Assembly (NCBI GenBank): GCA_004802705.1 | Contig: SGPL01000581.1 | Location: 1-20,336, forward strand | Direction: 5' to 3' | From: Bondarzewia mesenterica | Taxonomy: Eukaryota > Basidiomycota > Agaricomycetes > Russulales > Bondarzewiaceae | Length of the DNA stretch: 20,336 nt | In this document: positions 8,763 through 19,300 of the stretch, in pieces | Layout: the number at the start of each line of letters is the position of its first letter | Position numbering within the stretch: the first letter of the stretch is position 1 | Program-made: the position numbers and the translations under genes | The notes under the pieces: generated by a model | Told to the model about the DNA's origin: nothing | Databases searched by the model: none | The model's input: the letters and a program-made list of their open reading frames with translations, nothing else

Positions 8763-9279
8763 AGAGCGCATCGTGTCCCCATTGCTCAACACCAGCGATC
8801 TGTCAGCATCTTCATCTCCCTCACCTGTGTTCAATTTGCCTCCGAGACGGTTCATCGCAATCACGAGCATCGAGTGAGCTTCCATTAAGATTGAACCATA
8901 CGACATAGCACTAGTGACGAAGCGGTGCACGATCTCATTCCACGATTCGACCTGGTCGATAGGGATGGGAGTGGCGTTCTCGTACTAAAAATCAAGCAGA
9001 CCACGGAGCTAGATACGCTTGGCCTGATTGTTTGCATTCTGTGCATAAGCATCGTATGCCTTCTGGTTCTCGTGCACAGCATCCTGGAGATTCATGATAC
9101 TTGAGGGGTCGTTGATGTGGGGTTCGCCTCCATCGCGCCAGTGGTATTCTCCAGATTCGGGCATCCTGGGGGGGTATAATAGTTTTGCGAGACGGCCAGC
9201 CATGCTCGTGCAGCTCGAATGTGTCCATAGCAAGAAGATCGAAGGTGGCTCCCTCAATGCGACTAGCACTGTCAAGGTA
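8763..9279 (-). pseudogene. GLT1: Glutamate synthase (GOGAT) central fragment, broken
   Basis: Fungal NAD(P)H glutamate synthase makes glutamate from glutamine and 2-oxoglutarate; the full protein is about 2,100 residues. Here only about 170 residues of the middle remain. YLDSASRIEGATFDLL and DTFELHEHGWPSRKTIIPP precede [81 protein letters not shown] and [14 protein letters not shown], ending at NGDTMRS. A one-base shift lies at a run of seven G (9168-9174, plus strand). TAG codons at 9011-9009 and 8987-8985 interrupt the frame. The normally invariant GGKSNTGEGGED reads [12 protein letters not shown]. Sequence after MRS (8763) is unrelated, so this is a sharp breakpoint. The fragment lacks both the glutaminase and the FAD/NAD parts and cannot function. 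Confidence 0.88.
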
Positions 9280-9574
9280 TGCACATCTTCACTTTCATCG
9301 CCTTCTCCTTCCTCGCCCTCAGCCTCATCTTCTTCCTGATCCTCCACCTTCAGCTCACGTGCATGGCTCACCTCTGATTTTGCCGATCCATGATCAAAAG
9401 TTTGCTCGATGATGCTCTCCAACTGATCAACAGGGCTTTCTGCTTTCTTTGCGACAGGAATTCTATGAAAAAAACAGATGCGATCAGGCAAGCTCGGGCT
9501 GGCACAGATCCACATCCATGAATTAGCAGTTGATCCAGATATACATAGACATCGCACGTTCTGCTCGATGGTCT
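9280..9574 (-). other. Acidic linker between hydrolase and GOGAT pieces, open frame
   Basis: The frame that carries the hydrolase piece stays open through this stretch. It encodes SPVDQLESIIEQTFDHGSAK, a short SEVSHARELK segment and then a run dominated by Glu/Asp/Gly (about 9350-9290). It matches neither glutamate synthase nor the usual cap and C-terminal part of epoxide hydrolases. It could be an unrecognised third fragment or filler sequence. Confidence 0.4.
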
Positions 9575-10084
9575 TTTCTGTGCCCTCTTCCGAGAAGTAT
9601 GCCCAGTACCCATACAGATCACGTCCGATCATCTGCTTCATCATCGCAGCCTGTGCAACAGGATCGTGGACTGGGTTCGGCGGGACATAGCCCACAGCCA
9701 CGTACCTGAACTCAGAGAACTGGTCAGAGTAAAGGTTCGCTAGACGGGACGTCGGGAGACTTCCCTTACATCCAAAGTGAAACCAAACCAAACCAAGCTT
9801 CAGAACAACACTCAACGATGCAAATGGCACAGAGTGCACCAGTCATGCCCGACAATGATCCCCTTCTGCACTCCCTCATTATCCATGATATCCACGATAT
9901 CTCTCGCCAACCCACTCCCGACGTACACCTTCAGGTCCATAGGCTTGTCCGTCCCCGCATAACCCAGCATGTCCAGGATGATCAGCCCGTATCTGCGCGG
10001 CTTGAAGAACATGACCTGCGAAGACCAGTCCCAAGAAGAGGAAGGAAACCCATGCAAGTGGATATCATCATCGTCATCCCTAGG
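9575..10084 (-). pseudogene. Epoxide hydrolase-like alpha/beta-hydrolase, N-terminal half
   Basis: Soluble epoxide hydrolases add water to epoxides using an Asp nucleophile. The exon starts at 10084 after TTTTAG. It shows the oxyanion-hole motif HGFP (10054-10043) followed by SSSWDWSSQVMFF, then YGLIILDMLGYAGTDKPMDL and the nucleophile elbow IIVGHDW (Asp codon 9844-9842). An interruption of about 70 bp with a GTGCAC start and AG end looks like a former intron, though phase is not kept. The next piece reads TSRLANLYSDQFSEFRY, VAVGYVPPNPVHDP and GYWAYFSEEGTEKTIEQNV, which is the start of the cap domain. The cap remainder, the acid and the catalytic His are missing, so the product would be dead. 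The first exon upstream of 10084 was not recognised. Family call is firm; the exact subfamily is not. Confidence 0.85.
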
Positions 10085-10359
10085 CTAAAATTCAGTGCAC
10101 AGTCGAGACATTAGATGAAAAGACACACATAACTGGACTGTTTTGCTTGCGCTGAACACACTCAGCTGGCGGCAATAGAGGGCATTGATCGAGGAGGACC
10201 AGCGGCGAGCGACGTGAGATGGAGCCTTCGAGATGCATTGGTGGGTGGGTCGTGAGAGAGTTACTTGTTTCTCCTGTACGTTCGTGGTCTGGTGTCCTGG
10301 GGAAGACGACGGGAGACGGAGAAATGTAGAGGATTAGACGAAGAGGCAAGACCAGAAGG

Positions 10360-11261
10360 GGAAGAATGTGTAGCTTAGTCGAACGAAGTCAACTTCTTTT
10401 TTCACTTACCGGTAAAGAAGTAAACCGATAAACCGGTGAAGGGCTACTACAAAAGAAAAGAAGAAAAGTTAGTTCCATGAATCTTACCATTTTGTAACGA
10501 CACAAGTTCGACTCTAATCTCAAAGTTGTAGTTTGAGACCACATGGGGATAATCACGAATTCTGCGTGGCCCATGGTCCATCCATAAGTAACGATTCCCT
10601 AAATCGGGAATCATAACAATTACTAGTTGTTACACATTCTATTACAGATTACTACAAGTCACTAATTACTAGTTATTCAGTACTAATTACATACTACAAG
10701 TTACTATTACTACATTTTATATTACAGATTACTACAAGTCACTAATTACTAGTTATTACACATTTTATATTACAAGTTACTGTTTATACCTGAGATCGTA
10801 ATTCACTACAACAGCGAGGTTTGAACTCGTGCATTCAAAGTACACGTGATATTACATTTATTGTACAACAAAACTGCTCAGCCAGAGGGTCATATAAATC
10901 TATACAAATTTATTCTATACATAGACCATTGACTAATATTTCCCTCAACCCAATAGGCCTCTCTGAGAATGCATGCACGCAGACCACTCGCTAGTTCATA
11001 GACACGTATAGAGACAGGTTGGATCGCGATAGCATATGGCACGCATTAAACGAGTGCGCACACCTCTCCACTTTACCCATTTCCAACGAGATGTAGTTAA
11101 CTCTCGAGTCCCTGCAAATACACAATACCTGCAGATTTGGACTCGTCGTACTAAGATCTGTTGTAAATCATGCTGTAAAAAAAAGGCAATAAGATCCATT
11201 GACGCTCAAAGTAACACATAATGCCCATCAAGACAGCTTCAAGTCCAATGTCTACCATAAC
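10360..11261. other. Non-coding stretch between hydrolase fragment and next gene
   Basis: No convincing coding region. It holds a small inverted repeat (ACTTCTTT 10392-10399 with AAAGAAGT 10414-10421), an AT-rich repeat block at about 10620-10790, and a poly-A-like run of eight A near 11178-11185. Nothing recognisable as a promoter or RNA gene was found. Confidence 0.5.
10641..10782. repeat. 80-bp-period direct repeat rich in TACTA/TTACTAG words
   Basis: A 37-bp block starting ATTACAGATTACTACAAGTC is identical at 10641-10677 and 10721-10757. The ATTTTATATTACA lead-in recurs at about 10760-10773, and shorter words (TTACTAGTTATT, ACTACAAGT) are scattered from 10620. The block has no coding potential and looks like the remains of a tandem array or minisatellite. 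Confidence 0.8.
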
Positions 11262-13439
11262 TCAACTACCAGTAACATCACGAGAGCGAGTGACATGAGC
11301 TGGGTAAGCAATTTCAACATTCCGCCTGCTCTTCTTCGGATGTGGCCAAACCTTTCCACTATTCTCATTTACAGATTCGGTTGCATAAATAGTGGGAGTA
11401 GTGGCAACATTTGTTGTTTGGGCAGAAACAGCGACATGAGCAACAGGAGCGATGAGAGTGGCATGAGGAAGAATAAAGGTCGGAGCGGCATGAGCGGGAA
11501 CAAGGCCAGGAGCAGCAGCATCATGCACGATAGCGGCATGAGCAAAAGTAAGGGCCAGTGGAGTATAAGCAGGAACAGCACGACTGAAAGCTGCACTATT
11601 AAGAGTGGCAGCAACACCAGGAAAGGTGGTGGCGGCGGCAACACCAAGAACGGCAGTGGCAGTGGTGGCGGCAACACCAGGAACGGCAGCAGCAGCAGTA
11701 ATGCCAGGAACGGCAGCAGCAGCAGTAATGCCAGGAATGGCAGTAGCAGCGGTGACGGGAACACCAGGAAAGGTAGCGGCAGTGGCAACACCAGGGATGG
11801 CAGCAGCAGCAGTGGCAGTAACACCAGGAAAGGTGGTGGCAGCGGCAACACCAGGAATAGCAGCGGCAGCGGCAAGGCCAGGAATGGCAGCGGCAAAGCC
11901 AGGAACAGCAGTGGCAGTGGCGGGGGCATCATATATGATGTTCATGCCGTTCAGCCCTGACAAAATGTCTTGAAAAAAGAGATTAGGTTTGCTACTATAG
12001 AAATAAATGCAAACATACCTTCATCGTCGTTGTCATCAAAATTTGAACTCTCAGAATCATAGCCCATATCTTCCAGCACAGTGGAGGCATTAAATTCGTT
12101 AGGATTATCTCCTCCCTCTGAGGATTTACCACCTGATGCAGAAGTTGAGAAGACAGCCTGATCGAAGTACGTGAAGATTTTCTTGATCTGCGTGGTATCC
12201 CGACCCTTGACAAGAAGTTCCTTATAGAAGTGGAAATCTGCGAGGTAATTAATATGGGAGCAGGTCCCCTTCTTCACAAGATGTGCGTCCGGCGAGAGAA
12301 GAAAACATATCTATACAAATGTTAGCATGAAGGAGAAAAAATATTGGATGACTCACCATGATTGCCGAAAATGCTATACACCTCGGTGTGGTCGATGTCA
12401 TTCCCCAAAGCTGCGCTACTGTATGCAGCCCACCCATGTTTAGATCCCTATTCAATCTATCTGCTGATACAGAGTTGGGGCCAAAAAGAATGATGCGTAG
12501 GATCTACGTTAGAGATAATTAGTGAGATACTGAACGGTGAGCAAAATACGAATGTAACTTATGCGAGTGAGCACGCTGGACTAGAATAACTTTCTTGGGT
12601 TCACTCTTCCATTGGGATACAATACAGGGGCCAGTCTGGAGTATGGATGGGTTGAGCTAGGATCGACCTTCAATAGCGCTTGGAGCGCCGGGATGTTCGC
12701 GCGATCGGCATTCAGTTCGAACCATTCCACGGAGACAGTGGGACCAAAGATCTTGATGGCATGATTGCACAGGCAAAGAATGGTGGAAGACCAGTGTGTA
12801 TTGCATCCTCCTATGAACTGCGAGCAACATGTTAGTCCCGAAAAGAAAATATAATGAAAGTGCATACAAGTTTTCCAAATGGGCTATAATTTTGCATCAT
12901 CTCGTGGAATTTGATAGGAACAAAGTCATAAAGCTCGGCAATAACGCCCTGCTTGATTGACATCTCAGTTCTGTAGTGATCCTTACTCAGGGCTGACATC
13001 ACTGGGTGAGGCTGCTGGAACATAGAGATCTCGACCCACATCTCCACGGTCACAAGAAATTTGTGGCCCAGCGTTGAAATTTCATCATCATGTTCACCAA
13101 TCGGCTTGTTGGCACCATGCCACTTCCTCTGCGGTCTGCTTCGTTCAGCGGCACACATAGAAGTGATCTCACTCTGAGCGAGTCACAACTTCTCCAAGAC
13201 ATTGCGAGCGAGCAGTTGGGTCGATTTTATAGCCTGAAACTAGTTTTAGTAGGAACGAGGGCTAAGGATACTTATGCACTCACCTCCTGGTAGTCCTCCA
13301 CCATCCCGGTGTAGTCAGGAATGCAGATAGCCTCGAGTTCACCCTGCAAAGTATCCACTTCTGGATCAGCATCCACATCAATGTACTCACCCTCAGAGGC
13401 TTGTGAATCCTGAACACGGTTGGTCTGGTCTTCAACCAT
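11262..13439 (-). pseudogene. Agaricomycete-specific multi-exon protein with Ala/Pro/Val-rich tail, decayed
   Basis: Start ATG at 13439-13437 (MVEDQTNRVQDSQASEGE). Clear introns are 13283-13234, 12867-12818, 12356-12311 and 12018-11969, each 46-50 bp with GT...AG and kept phase; another lies between about 12600 and 12514, but its donor is uncertain. Conserved-looking blocks are WHGANKPIGEHDDEI, HPVMSALSKDHYRTEM, THPYSRLAPVLYPNGRVNPR, ILRIILFGPNSVSAD, LWGMTSTTPRCIAFSAIM and FLLSPDAHLV...SHINYLADFHFYKELL. The pattern LFGxxS...WG.T..TPG.IAF...FLLS.D..F...YK is one I associate with a large agaricomycete family of unknown function (possibly DUF6698-like). The last exon is a repetitive Ala/Val/Pro/Gly tail ending PKKSRRNVEIAYPAHVTRS. 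In-frame TGA at 13185-13183 and TAG at 12583-12581 suggest decay, though an unrecognised intron could remove the second. Confidence 0.6.
11605..11935. repeat. Imperfect GC-rich trinucleotide/27-bp tandem repeat
   Basis: Units such as AATGCCAGGAACGGCAGCAG (first 20 of 27 bases, 11700-11726 and 11727-11753) alternate with 30-33-bp variants. The three-base periodicity leaves several frames open on both strands. Only the minus-strand frame that reads PGVAAATTFPGV-like units connects through a good intron (12018-11969) to an upstream exon, so it is taken as the coding one. Confidence 0.8.
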
Positions 13440-13511
13440 GGTGTGTGGTGGACTGGAAGAGGAATGAGTGCAGTGATGGGAGTGCTCACTGCTCTTAAAA
13501 GCGAGGCAGCA
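13440..13511. promoter_or_regulatory. Short divergent intergenic region
   Basis: Only 72 bp separate the minus-strand ATG at 13439 from the candidate plus-strand ATG at 13512. If both starts are right, the two decayed genes shared a compact divergent promoter. No TATA box or other element could be assigned. Confidence 0.25.
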
Positions 13512-14445
13512 ATGCAGCAGCCTCGAGTAGGTGAGTCATCCGAAATGACAAATTTCTTTTCAGCTCAAAATTACCTTGCTCACACCCGTCTTAGTCTAAT
13601 GGTATATATGGTCAGTGCCTTCACAACAAGCTCGTTCCTCTGGTGGTGTTGCATCCTCTGACCAGGTCCCGTCCAGTCTCCAGCAAAATCCTCACCCTCC
13701 CCATCATCACCACTGGTCCTTGAGGCTTATTCAAGCAGGAGTACAAGCCCGCCCCCATCCCCGCCTATACCATGTCTGAGTACAAGAGTACGCCCATGCC
13801 TGCCCACACCATACAAGGATGAGATGCCACACCTAGCAAGGTCGAGTACCCCACTACCATCAGAGCAGAGCACACAAAGTGAGTCGAAGGAGTACGAGCT
13901 CAAGGAGGAGTGCGAATCTAAGGAATACGACCAGAGGAAGGAGCACGAGTGTTAGAAGTATGACCAGAGGAGGGGGCGCGAGTCCAAGGAGTACGACCAG
14001 AGGAAGGGACGTGAGAGCATCCACGAAATGAAGGAGCACCATCATGGACATCCATGTCATGGCCTCCCCTTTGCCTCACAACTTCCGTCCCCATATGCTT
14101 GTCCACCAGCCCAACCTTATGAAGGCCTGTGCAGCGGTGGTAGTAGCAGAGATATCTCTTCGTGACTACCGAGTGCAGCAAATGTCATGAACCCCTCGAC
14201 TAACTCGGCCACGTCCGAGGTCACTCTGCATATCAACCTTCCAGTGCGTAATGTGCCTTTTTTTTATGGTGATATCCATCACTCAAGGCCTTTTCAGCAA
14301 CTGAAAATGTGCTCCAGCTAGATCCGCTGCGCCACGGTCGGCCTCTTCTCACACGAGAGCAAGACGTTCAAAAATCGGGTCTGACTTGGGTTAGGAATCT
14401 AGAGCCCTGAGCAGCAACGGGCATGGCGAGAAAAAATAAGTCTGG
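13512..14445 (+). pseudogene. Decayed fungal protein gene with tandem YDQRK repeat
   Basis: A candidate first exon (MQQPRV, 13512-13530) is followed by GTGAGT...TTTCAG (13531-13563). From about 13680 one frame is Ser/Pro-rich, then carries three YDQR(K/R) repeats (13920-14018). It then reads SEVTLHINLPVRNVPFFYGD, HHSRPFQQLK, ATVGLFSHESKTFKNRV and SPEQQRAWREKISL. These blocks look like a conserved agaricomycete protein of unknown function that I recognise only by pattern. Lesions are TAG (13953-13955), TGA after DISS, two compensating shifts around 14310-14335, TGA after KNRV and TAG before SPEQQ. A GTGAGT donor follows KISL near 14444. It is clearly non-functional. Confidence 0.5.
13920..14018 (+). 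repeat. Three 33-bp tandem units encoding an EYDQRK-type repeat
   Basis: Units 13920-13952, 13953-13985 and 13986-14018 each contain a core like TACGACCAGAGGAAG. The second unit carries the TAG. The repeat encodes a charged, probably helical or coiled segment. Confidence 0.75.
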
Positions 14446-14879
14446 TGAGTGTCATCGCGGTGCTAATGGTCGAGATCGGCTTCTTACATTTGGATTCACG
14501 TACACGGTCTGTGGGATGCCACTGAATTAGTTCCACACAGGGTCAATTGAGTCGGGATCAGTAATTATTGGTGGGTATAATTATGATCTTTCACAGTTCC
14601 ACCATCTGAAGGTCATCTTGCGACACGATGTGCGCAGGATTGGGAATGGAGGCATTTTTGAGATGCCGTCCGTGAGCCCTAGCACCAGTCGATGAGCATC
14701 TCCCAACACCGACATCGTCTCCCCCACACTCACGCCCGACTCGCCGACGCCGATGGCCTTCGACAGTAACAAGAATACGAGTAATGGCCCACCCATTCTG
14801 AGCTCGTGGGCGCCCTCGGCACTGACCACAACATACAGAGCGGAAGTTTCTCTAGTTCAGGCTATTTTTCACTCAACAT
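14446..14879 (+). other. Degraded coding-like sequence, Ser/Pro/Thr-rich
   Basis: One plus-strand frame from about 14580 reads FHHLKVILRHDVRRIGNGG, then a Ser/Pro/Thr-rich run (SPNTDIVSPTLTPDSPTPM), interrupted by a TGA near 14693. It may link the decayed genes on either side. No domain is recognised and the start, end and introns cannot be set. Confidence 0.25.
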
Positions 14880-16012
14880 GCCCCACTTTCCTGGCCCTTA
14901 CCACCTGAACTACTTGTCGGACTCTTCAGCCAGAACCCCGAGATACAGGGCGAATCATCGGACATCAACTCGTTGGACTCAAGGAAGAGCAAGCAACGCT
15001 GGATGAGCAACGACTCTGCCACCGATCCACCATCTTTTGCCATCTCGTATTCCTCCTTCAGTGATCCCTTCTCTAGCTCTAGTACCTCAACATATCGCGT
15101 GGATGGGAATGAGTACCAAGCCTTACTCCAGAGGACCAACACCTTGCTGAAGGAATACTGTCCGGACGATGTGAGTGCTTCCACCTTATCATCTTATATC
15201 CACCGATGTTAAGCCATCTTTAGTAGAATTGGGACCTTCGCTCGATGTACCTGCTACTTCTTTGCTATCAGCAGATGCATAATGAACATCAAACCATGCA
15301 GCTGGATGCGCATGAGCAAAGCAAGGAGTGTAAGAGCCTACGTGAACTCTTAGCGGAGCAATCAGAGACTGCACAGAAGGAGATTGAAGGACTAAAGCAT
15401 TAGTTGGAGGATGAGCATGAATAGCATCTGGATAAACTTCGTGGGTCTCGTAGAGACTCCGATGAAGAGAGAGACAAGGAACGAAGTTGGACAGACGATT
15501 CAAAAGATAGCAAGCAGCTTTCAGAGACTCAATAGATCCCTATTGGCCCTTCCGCGAATGCCATTTCCCACTTCTACGAGGTTAATCCGCCTGAAGGTAG
15601 CGTCCTGCTCACAGCACTTGTCAATGGAATACCCATATCCTTTATATAGCTCATACCCAATGCTGCGCAGGGGGAACAATGGGACAACACGTGCTGGCAC
15701 CTGCCAATGCATTCGCAGACGGACTCGCTACAGTACAACATCCACCCACCCATGCTTCTGCTCGAGGACTCACCCATGGGTTTTCTCTACCTGCCCATGT
15801 TGCCACCCGACCACAAAGACTCCATCTTTTAGTCGCTCTCTACCCCCACCTGCCCATCAGTGCGTATAATTTCTTCTTAACTTTTCTTTATTGTGCAGGT
15901 TATTGAATATATAGTGACAGCGGCGCGAGTGGTTATAGCCGGTTTGACATCGAGAACATCACAGATTGTTTTTAATGCGAGTCCCATTCTGTACTGCAAC
16001 AGCATCATCTAG
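14880..16012 (+). pseudogene. Decayed coiled-coil-type protein gene, three visible exons
   Basis: Exon A (to 15170) reads SSDINSLDSRKSKQRWMSND, a Ser-rich run and YQALLQRTNTLLKEYCPDD. A 56-bp intron (15171-15226, GTGAGT...TAG) joins in phase to exon B (15227-15859): MHNEHQTMQLDAHEQSKECK, SLRELLAEQSETAQKEIEGL and further charged heptad-like helix, then a hydrophobic, Pro-rich part (VLLTALVNGIPISFI, PPMLLLEDSPMGFLYLPM). A 39-bp intron (15860-15898, GTGCGT...TGCAG) follows. Exon B has five in-frame stops, all TAG: 15401, 15422, 15533, 15647 and 15830. The good splice sites argue for a once-real gene; the family is unknown to me. Exon C ends at TAG near 16010. Confidence 0.45.
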
Positions 16013-16307
16013 TGAAAATACTGCGAAAGCTTTTGGTCTGCTCGACATCATCTCTGGCAATCAGAACACTCTCGATGGCCTCAACTGCGACTCGTTTGGC
16101 CGCAGGCATATGGCAAAATCTATGCTCACTCGCTTTATTTTAACACCCCCTCCAGACCACCCACCCCACACACAGCCCCCTCTCCTGTGCCGGCCATTTG
16201 CTGCCACGCTCTCGACGGAAGCATCTGGTATCATTTTTATCAGTCCCTTTCGTGCCATAAATAAAAATGCTATACTGACTATGAGTGCATGTTTTGAAGG
16301 CACATAA
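15975..16307 (+). pseudogene. Open segment overlapping the Plavaka 3' end, unknown
   Basis: This open frame of about 110 codons reads ENTAKAFGLLDIISGNQNTL, DGLNCDSFGRRHMAKSMLTR and a Pro/His-rich stretch. The first half looks protein-like (GLNCDSFGRRHMAKSML), but I cannot name a family. It follows the exon C region of the previous decayed gene in another frame and runs 29 bp into the oppositely oriented Plavaka stop. It could be a frameshifted continuation of that gene or chance. Confidence 0.3.
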
Positions 16308-19300
16308 ACATATCAGGGTCGACAACATCAATCACAAGCAACTTGCCGTGATCTTGTCTCTCAAAGTTGTCCACTAGTAGGGCACCATGGACAATGGATC
16401 GTACCGAGATGAATTCAGAAGATTCTCGTGCTTTCGCGCGCACTTGAATGAAACCCAAGTCCTTGTCCTTCTGACGAGGCAGACCTGTAGGCGCATCAAG
16501 TGGATGGATCAATGCGATAGGGTAAGATATGTCTCCCGCAATGCATGTGAAGATGAATAGAAGCCGTGCAAAGATAAGTCCATCCACTGTGTTCACAAGA
16601 ACACAGTCACGCCTTTCGCTGCCGTAGAATTTGGGACTGCAGTGCAGGTAATCCACAGTTTCTTGCCAGTCGATCATGGATTCGTATTTGACTTTAAGAA
16701 AACGATATTCCTTGAACTAAGTCATGAAGTTGTCAACTTAAGCAAGCTTTCATACATAAAATTCATTACTCACAGTATCATCTGCTGTTAGCCTAACAGG
16801 CCTACCGTTTAGCAGGTCAATTCCATTGGCTGGTAGAAAATCTGATAGCCAAACACTGAGTCGCTTTGAGAAGTTCTTGAAAGCAATATCGGCATGATAT
16901 GTCATTTCAAGATCATGAAAGGGATGTAGAGGCTGTGAAGCGCCAAGTATAATATGGCCAGCTGAGATGATCGTAGATTTTTTGAGATTTGTATCATCAT
17001 TGTCATTCTCCATAGCAAAGCGATATTCATCCAGTGAGTTGATTTCCCTTTGAAGAAGGCTGGTGACCAAAGTATAATGATCAATTTTCAAAATCTGAAA
17101 AAAATTAGTTAGAATAAATTGAAGTAATATAAAATTAAATTTGAAAACCTGGTTTGCAACATCCTTCTTATTTGTTTGAAGTGCATATGCATCTTTGAGT
17201 GCACCATGGAGCTTTTCATTTGGTTTTGTATTATAATTTCGAGTAGCGTCCTTCGCCCGAATGTCATCAAACAAGTGCTTGTGAGAGTGAATTTTAGGAA
17301 AGTTCCAGTTCTTTCCATCGCCTGATATGCTCGCATACTTCTAAACTCAAAAGTAATCAATATTAAAAAAATTAAATATAATAAACAATAATACCTTGAT
17401 GAGATCTTCAAATTTTAATAGTGCTTGCTCACCTGCAGCGATAGTATCATCTGTATGAACATCAAAAGCAGCATACATATCCAAAACAAAATAACTGCGA
17501 ATGCACTGTAGCAAAAGATACTCTTGCTTATTTGACCATGCATCAAAGATATTGTGTGATGCAAAAATGATGATCTAATATATTTAAAATTAGAAATTAA
17601 AAATTTTAAAATTAATATAAAATTAAACCTTTGAAAGATCCTCAAACTTGTGACCATCTGAGAATGTGATCTTCATGACAAAATCAAAATGATTAAGATC
17701 TCTCCAGCGTGAAACACATGCAGCCCTAATAATATTTGTTTAATAAAAATTACAAATAATAAAATATTCACATACTGATCATCAACTTGTGCTTCTGCAG
17801 CTCGCCCAAGATTCATAATGTGCTCTTTAAGTTGAGCCCATAAATGATCTCTAAATGGACCAAGATGGTATGCATGAAGACGATCCCATGATACTGCACA
17901 AAATACGTCTGAATATTGAACAGTTGAAAAACAATTCTATACAAAAATAAATATCAAATCAAAATATTTTATATATATAAATTAACAGACTTACTTGAAT
18001 CGGACGAAGACTATAAGCCTTCAGCAAATTTTCTTGATCTTCAGCACGCCTCAACTCACTGGCTTGAGCTAAGAGTGCTTGAGCTTCACTCACAGTGCGA
18101 AAAGGATAGTGTTCTGAAAGCTCTATCTGCTTGTCACCTGGAACAAGGCAGACTGGGCATGGGCATTTTCCTTTTATGCCACGTATTAGAGTCATAACAC
18201 ATCTAAAATATATTGAGCTTTAATTTATAAAACAAGCTGAAAGAAAAATGAATAACTGACTGTTTCTCATAATCCGCTGATAAAATGAGAATAAATAGAA
18301 AAAGCCACCGCACAATGGAGTCACCACACTTGAACTAATAACCAGTTTTGGAGACTTTGGCGAGAGACTCCAATAGCTTCAAAAATGATTTGTGCCATAT
18401 AGCCATTTTGAAGTCAGCCCAAGACATTTTATCTGATTGAGCTAAATCTTCGGCAATTTAAAATAATGCCATTATATTATGAAGCTGAAGGTATGCAAGA
18501 TTTCAGACTTACGACAGGAAGCCATCCAACTATGTGTCCTCCACCTATGCCATCATTATTCTGAATATCAACAGGAAGGTTTCTGCAGCGTGCGATGATT
18601 GGATATCCCTTCTGGCCACCAAATGAAGAAAGCTTTATTTTGTCGGCATACAGAATGAAACAAAATGGCTTTGCGCCCGATGGGAGTTTTGACTGTTTTC
18701 ACACGATGAGAATTTAAAAAAATGATGATGAAGCCAAAGTGAGAATGACGTACCTGAATCTCCCAGAACTTGTTTGCCATCCATGGTTCATGATACATAC
18801 GTACAAAGTCTGTACCATTGAATTTTGAGACCCGTTGTGCATCCCAGACAAAATGCGGACTCAAGACGGGGTCTCCAGCAAGGTCTAACGCCCATTCCCA
18901 GAGTGGTTTCATATGGAATTCAAACTCGTGAGTCTCATTTTTGAGCGGAACAGAGATTGGGTGCTTTTCATACTAAACGTAGTTTGACATCAACGAGCGC
19001 AAAAGGAAGACACGCTTCCAACCACCTACTGGTGTGAGAATGTGAGAAGCTCCATCTAAAATTTTGTACATGTCCGCATGAGATTTAAGGGTAACAGTCT
19101 CTCGCCCGTGTGCCCTCTTCAACAGTGAAATAAGTGCATTCATCTCTTCTTTATTCAGTGCATTGTGCAGAGCAAAATGGGCAACATCGAAGTCCAAGCG
19201 AGTTTGGAATGGTCGCCATGGTTCCTCATTGACTGGAGTGTGAGGTCGTGCAGCATTATGATCGCGAAGCCTGTAGTGGCCAAAGGGCTGCATCTGCGTC

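Noticed and set aside
8562..8888. Plus-strand 108-codon frame over the GOGAT end and the unknown gene
   Set aside because: It lies opposite GOGAT-derived sequence and intron-bearing exons on the minus strand and shows no protein family pattern.
10499..10525. tRNA B-box-like word AAGTTCGACTCTA, possible tRNA or SINE
   Set aside because: No matching A box or cloverleaf stems were found upstream at the right distance; chance match is likely.
11199..11960. Long plus-strand Ser/Gly/Asn/Arg-rich open frame
   Set aside because: It is the shadow of the triplet repeat; the minus frame has a proper intron joining it to an upstream exon with conserved blocks.
14581..14829. Minus-strand 82-codon frame
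   Set aside because: The plus strand carries the coding-like Ser/Pro-rich sequence here; the minus frame has no splice context.
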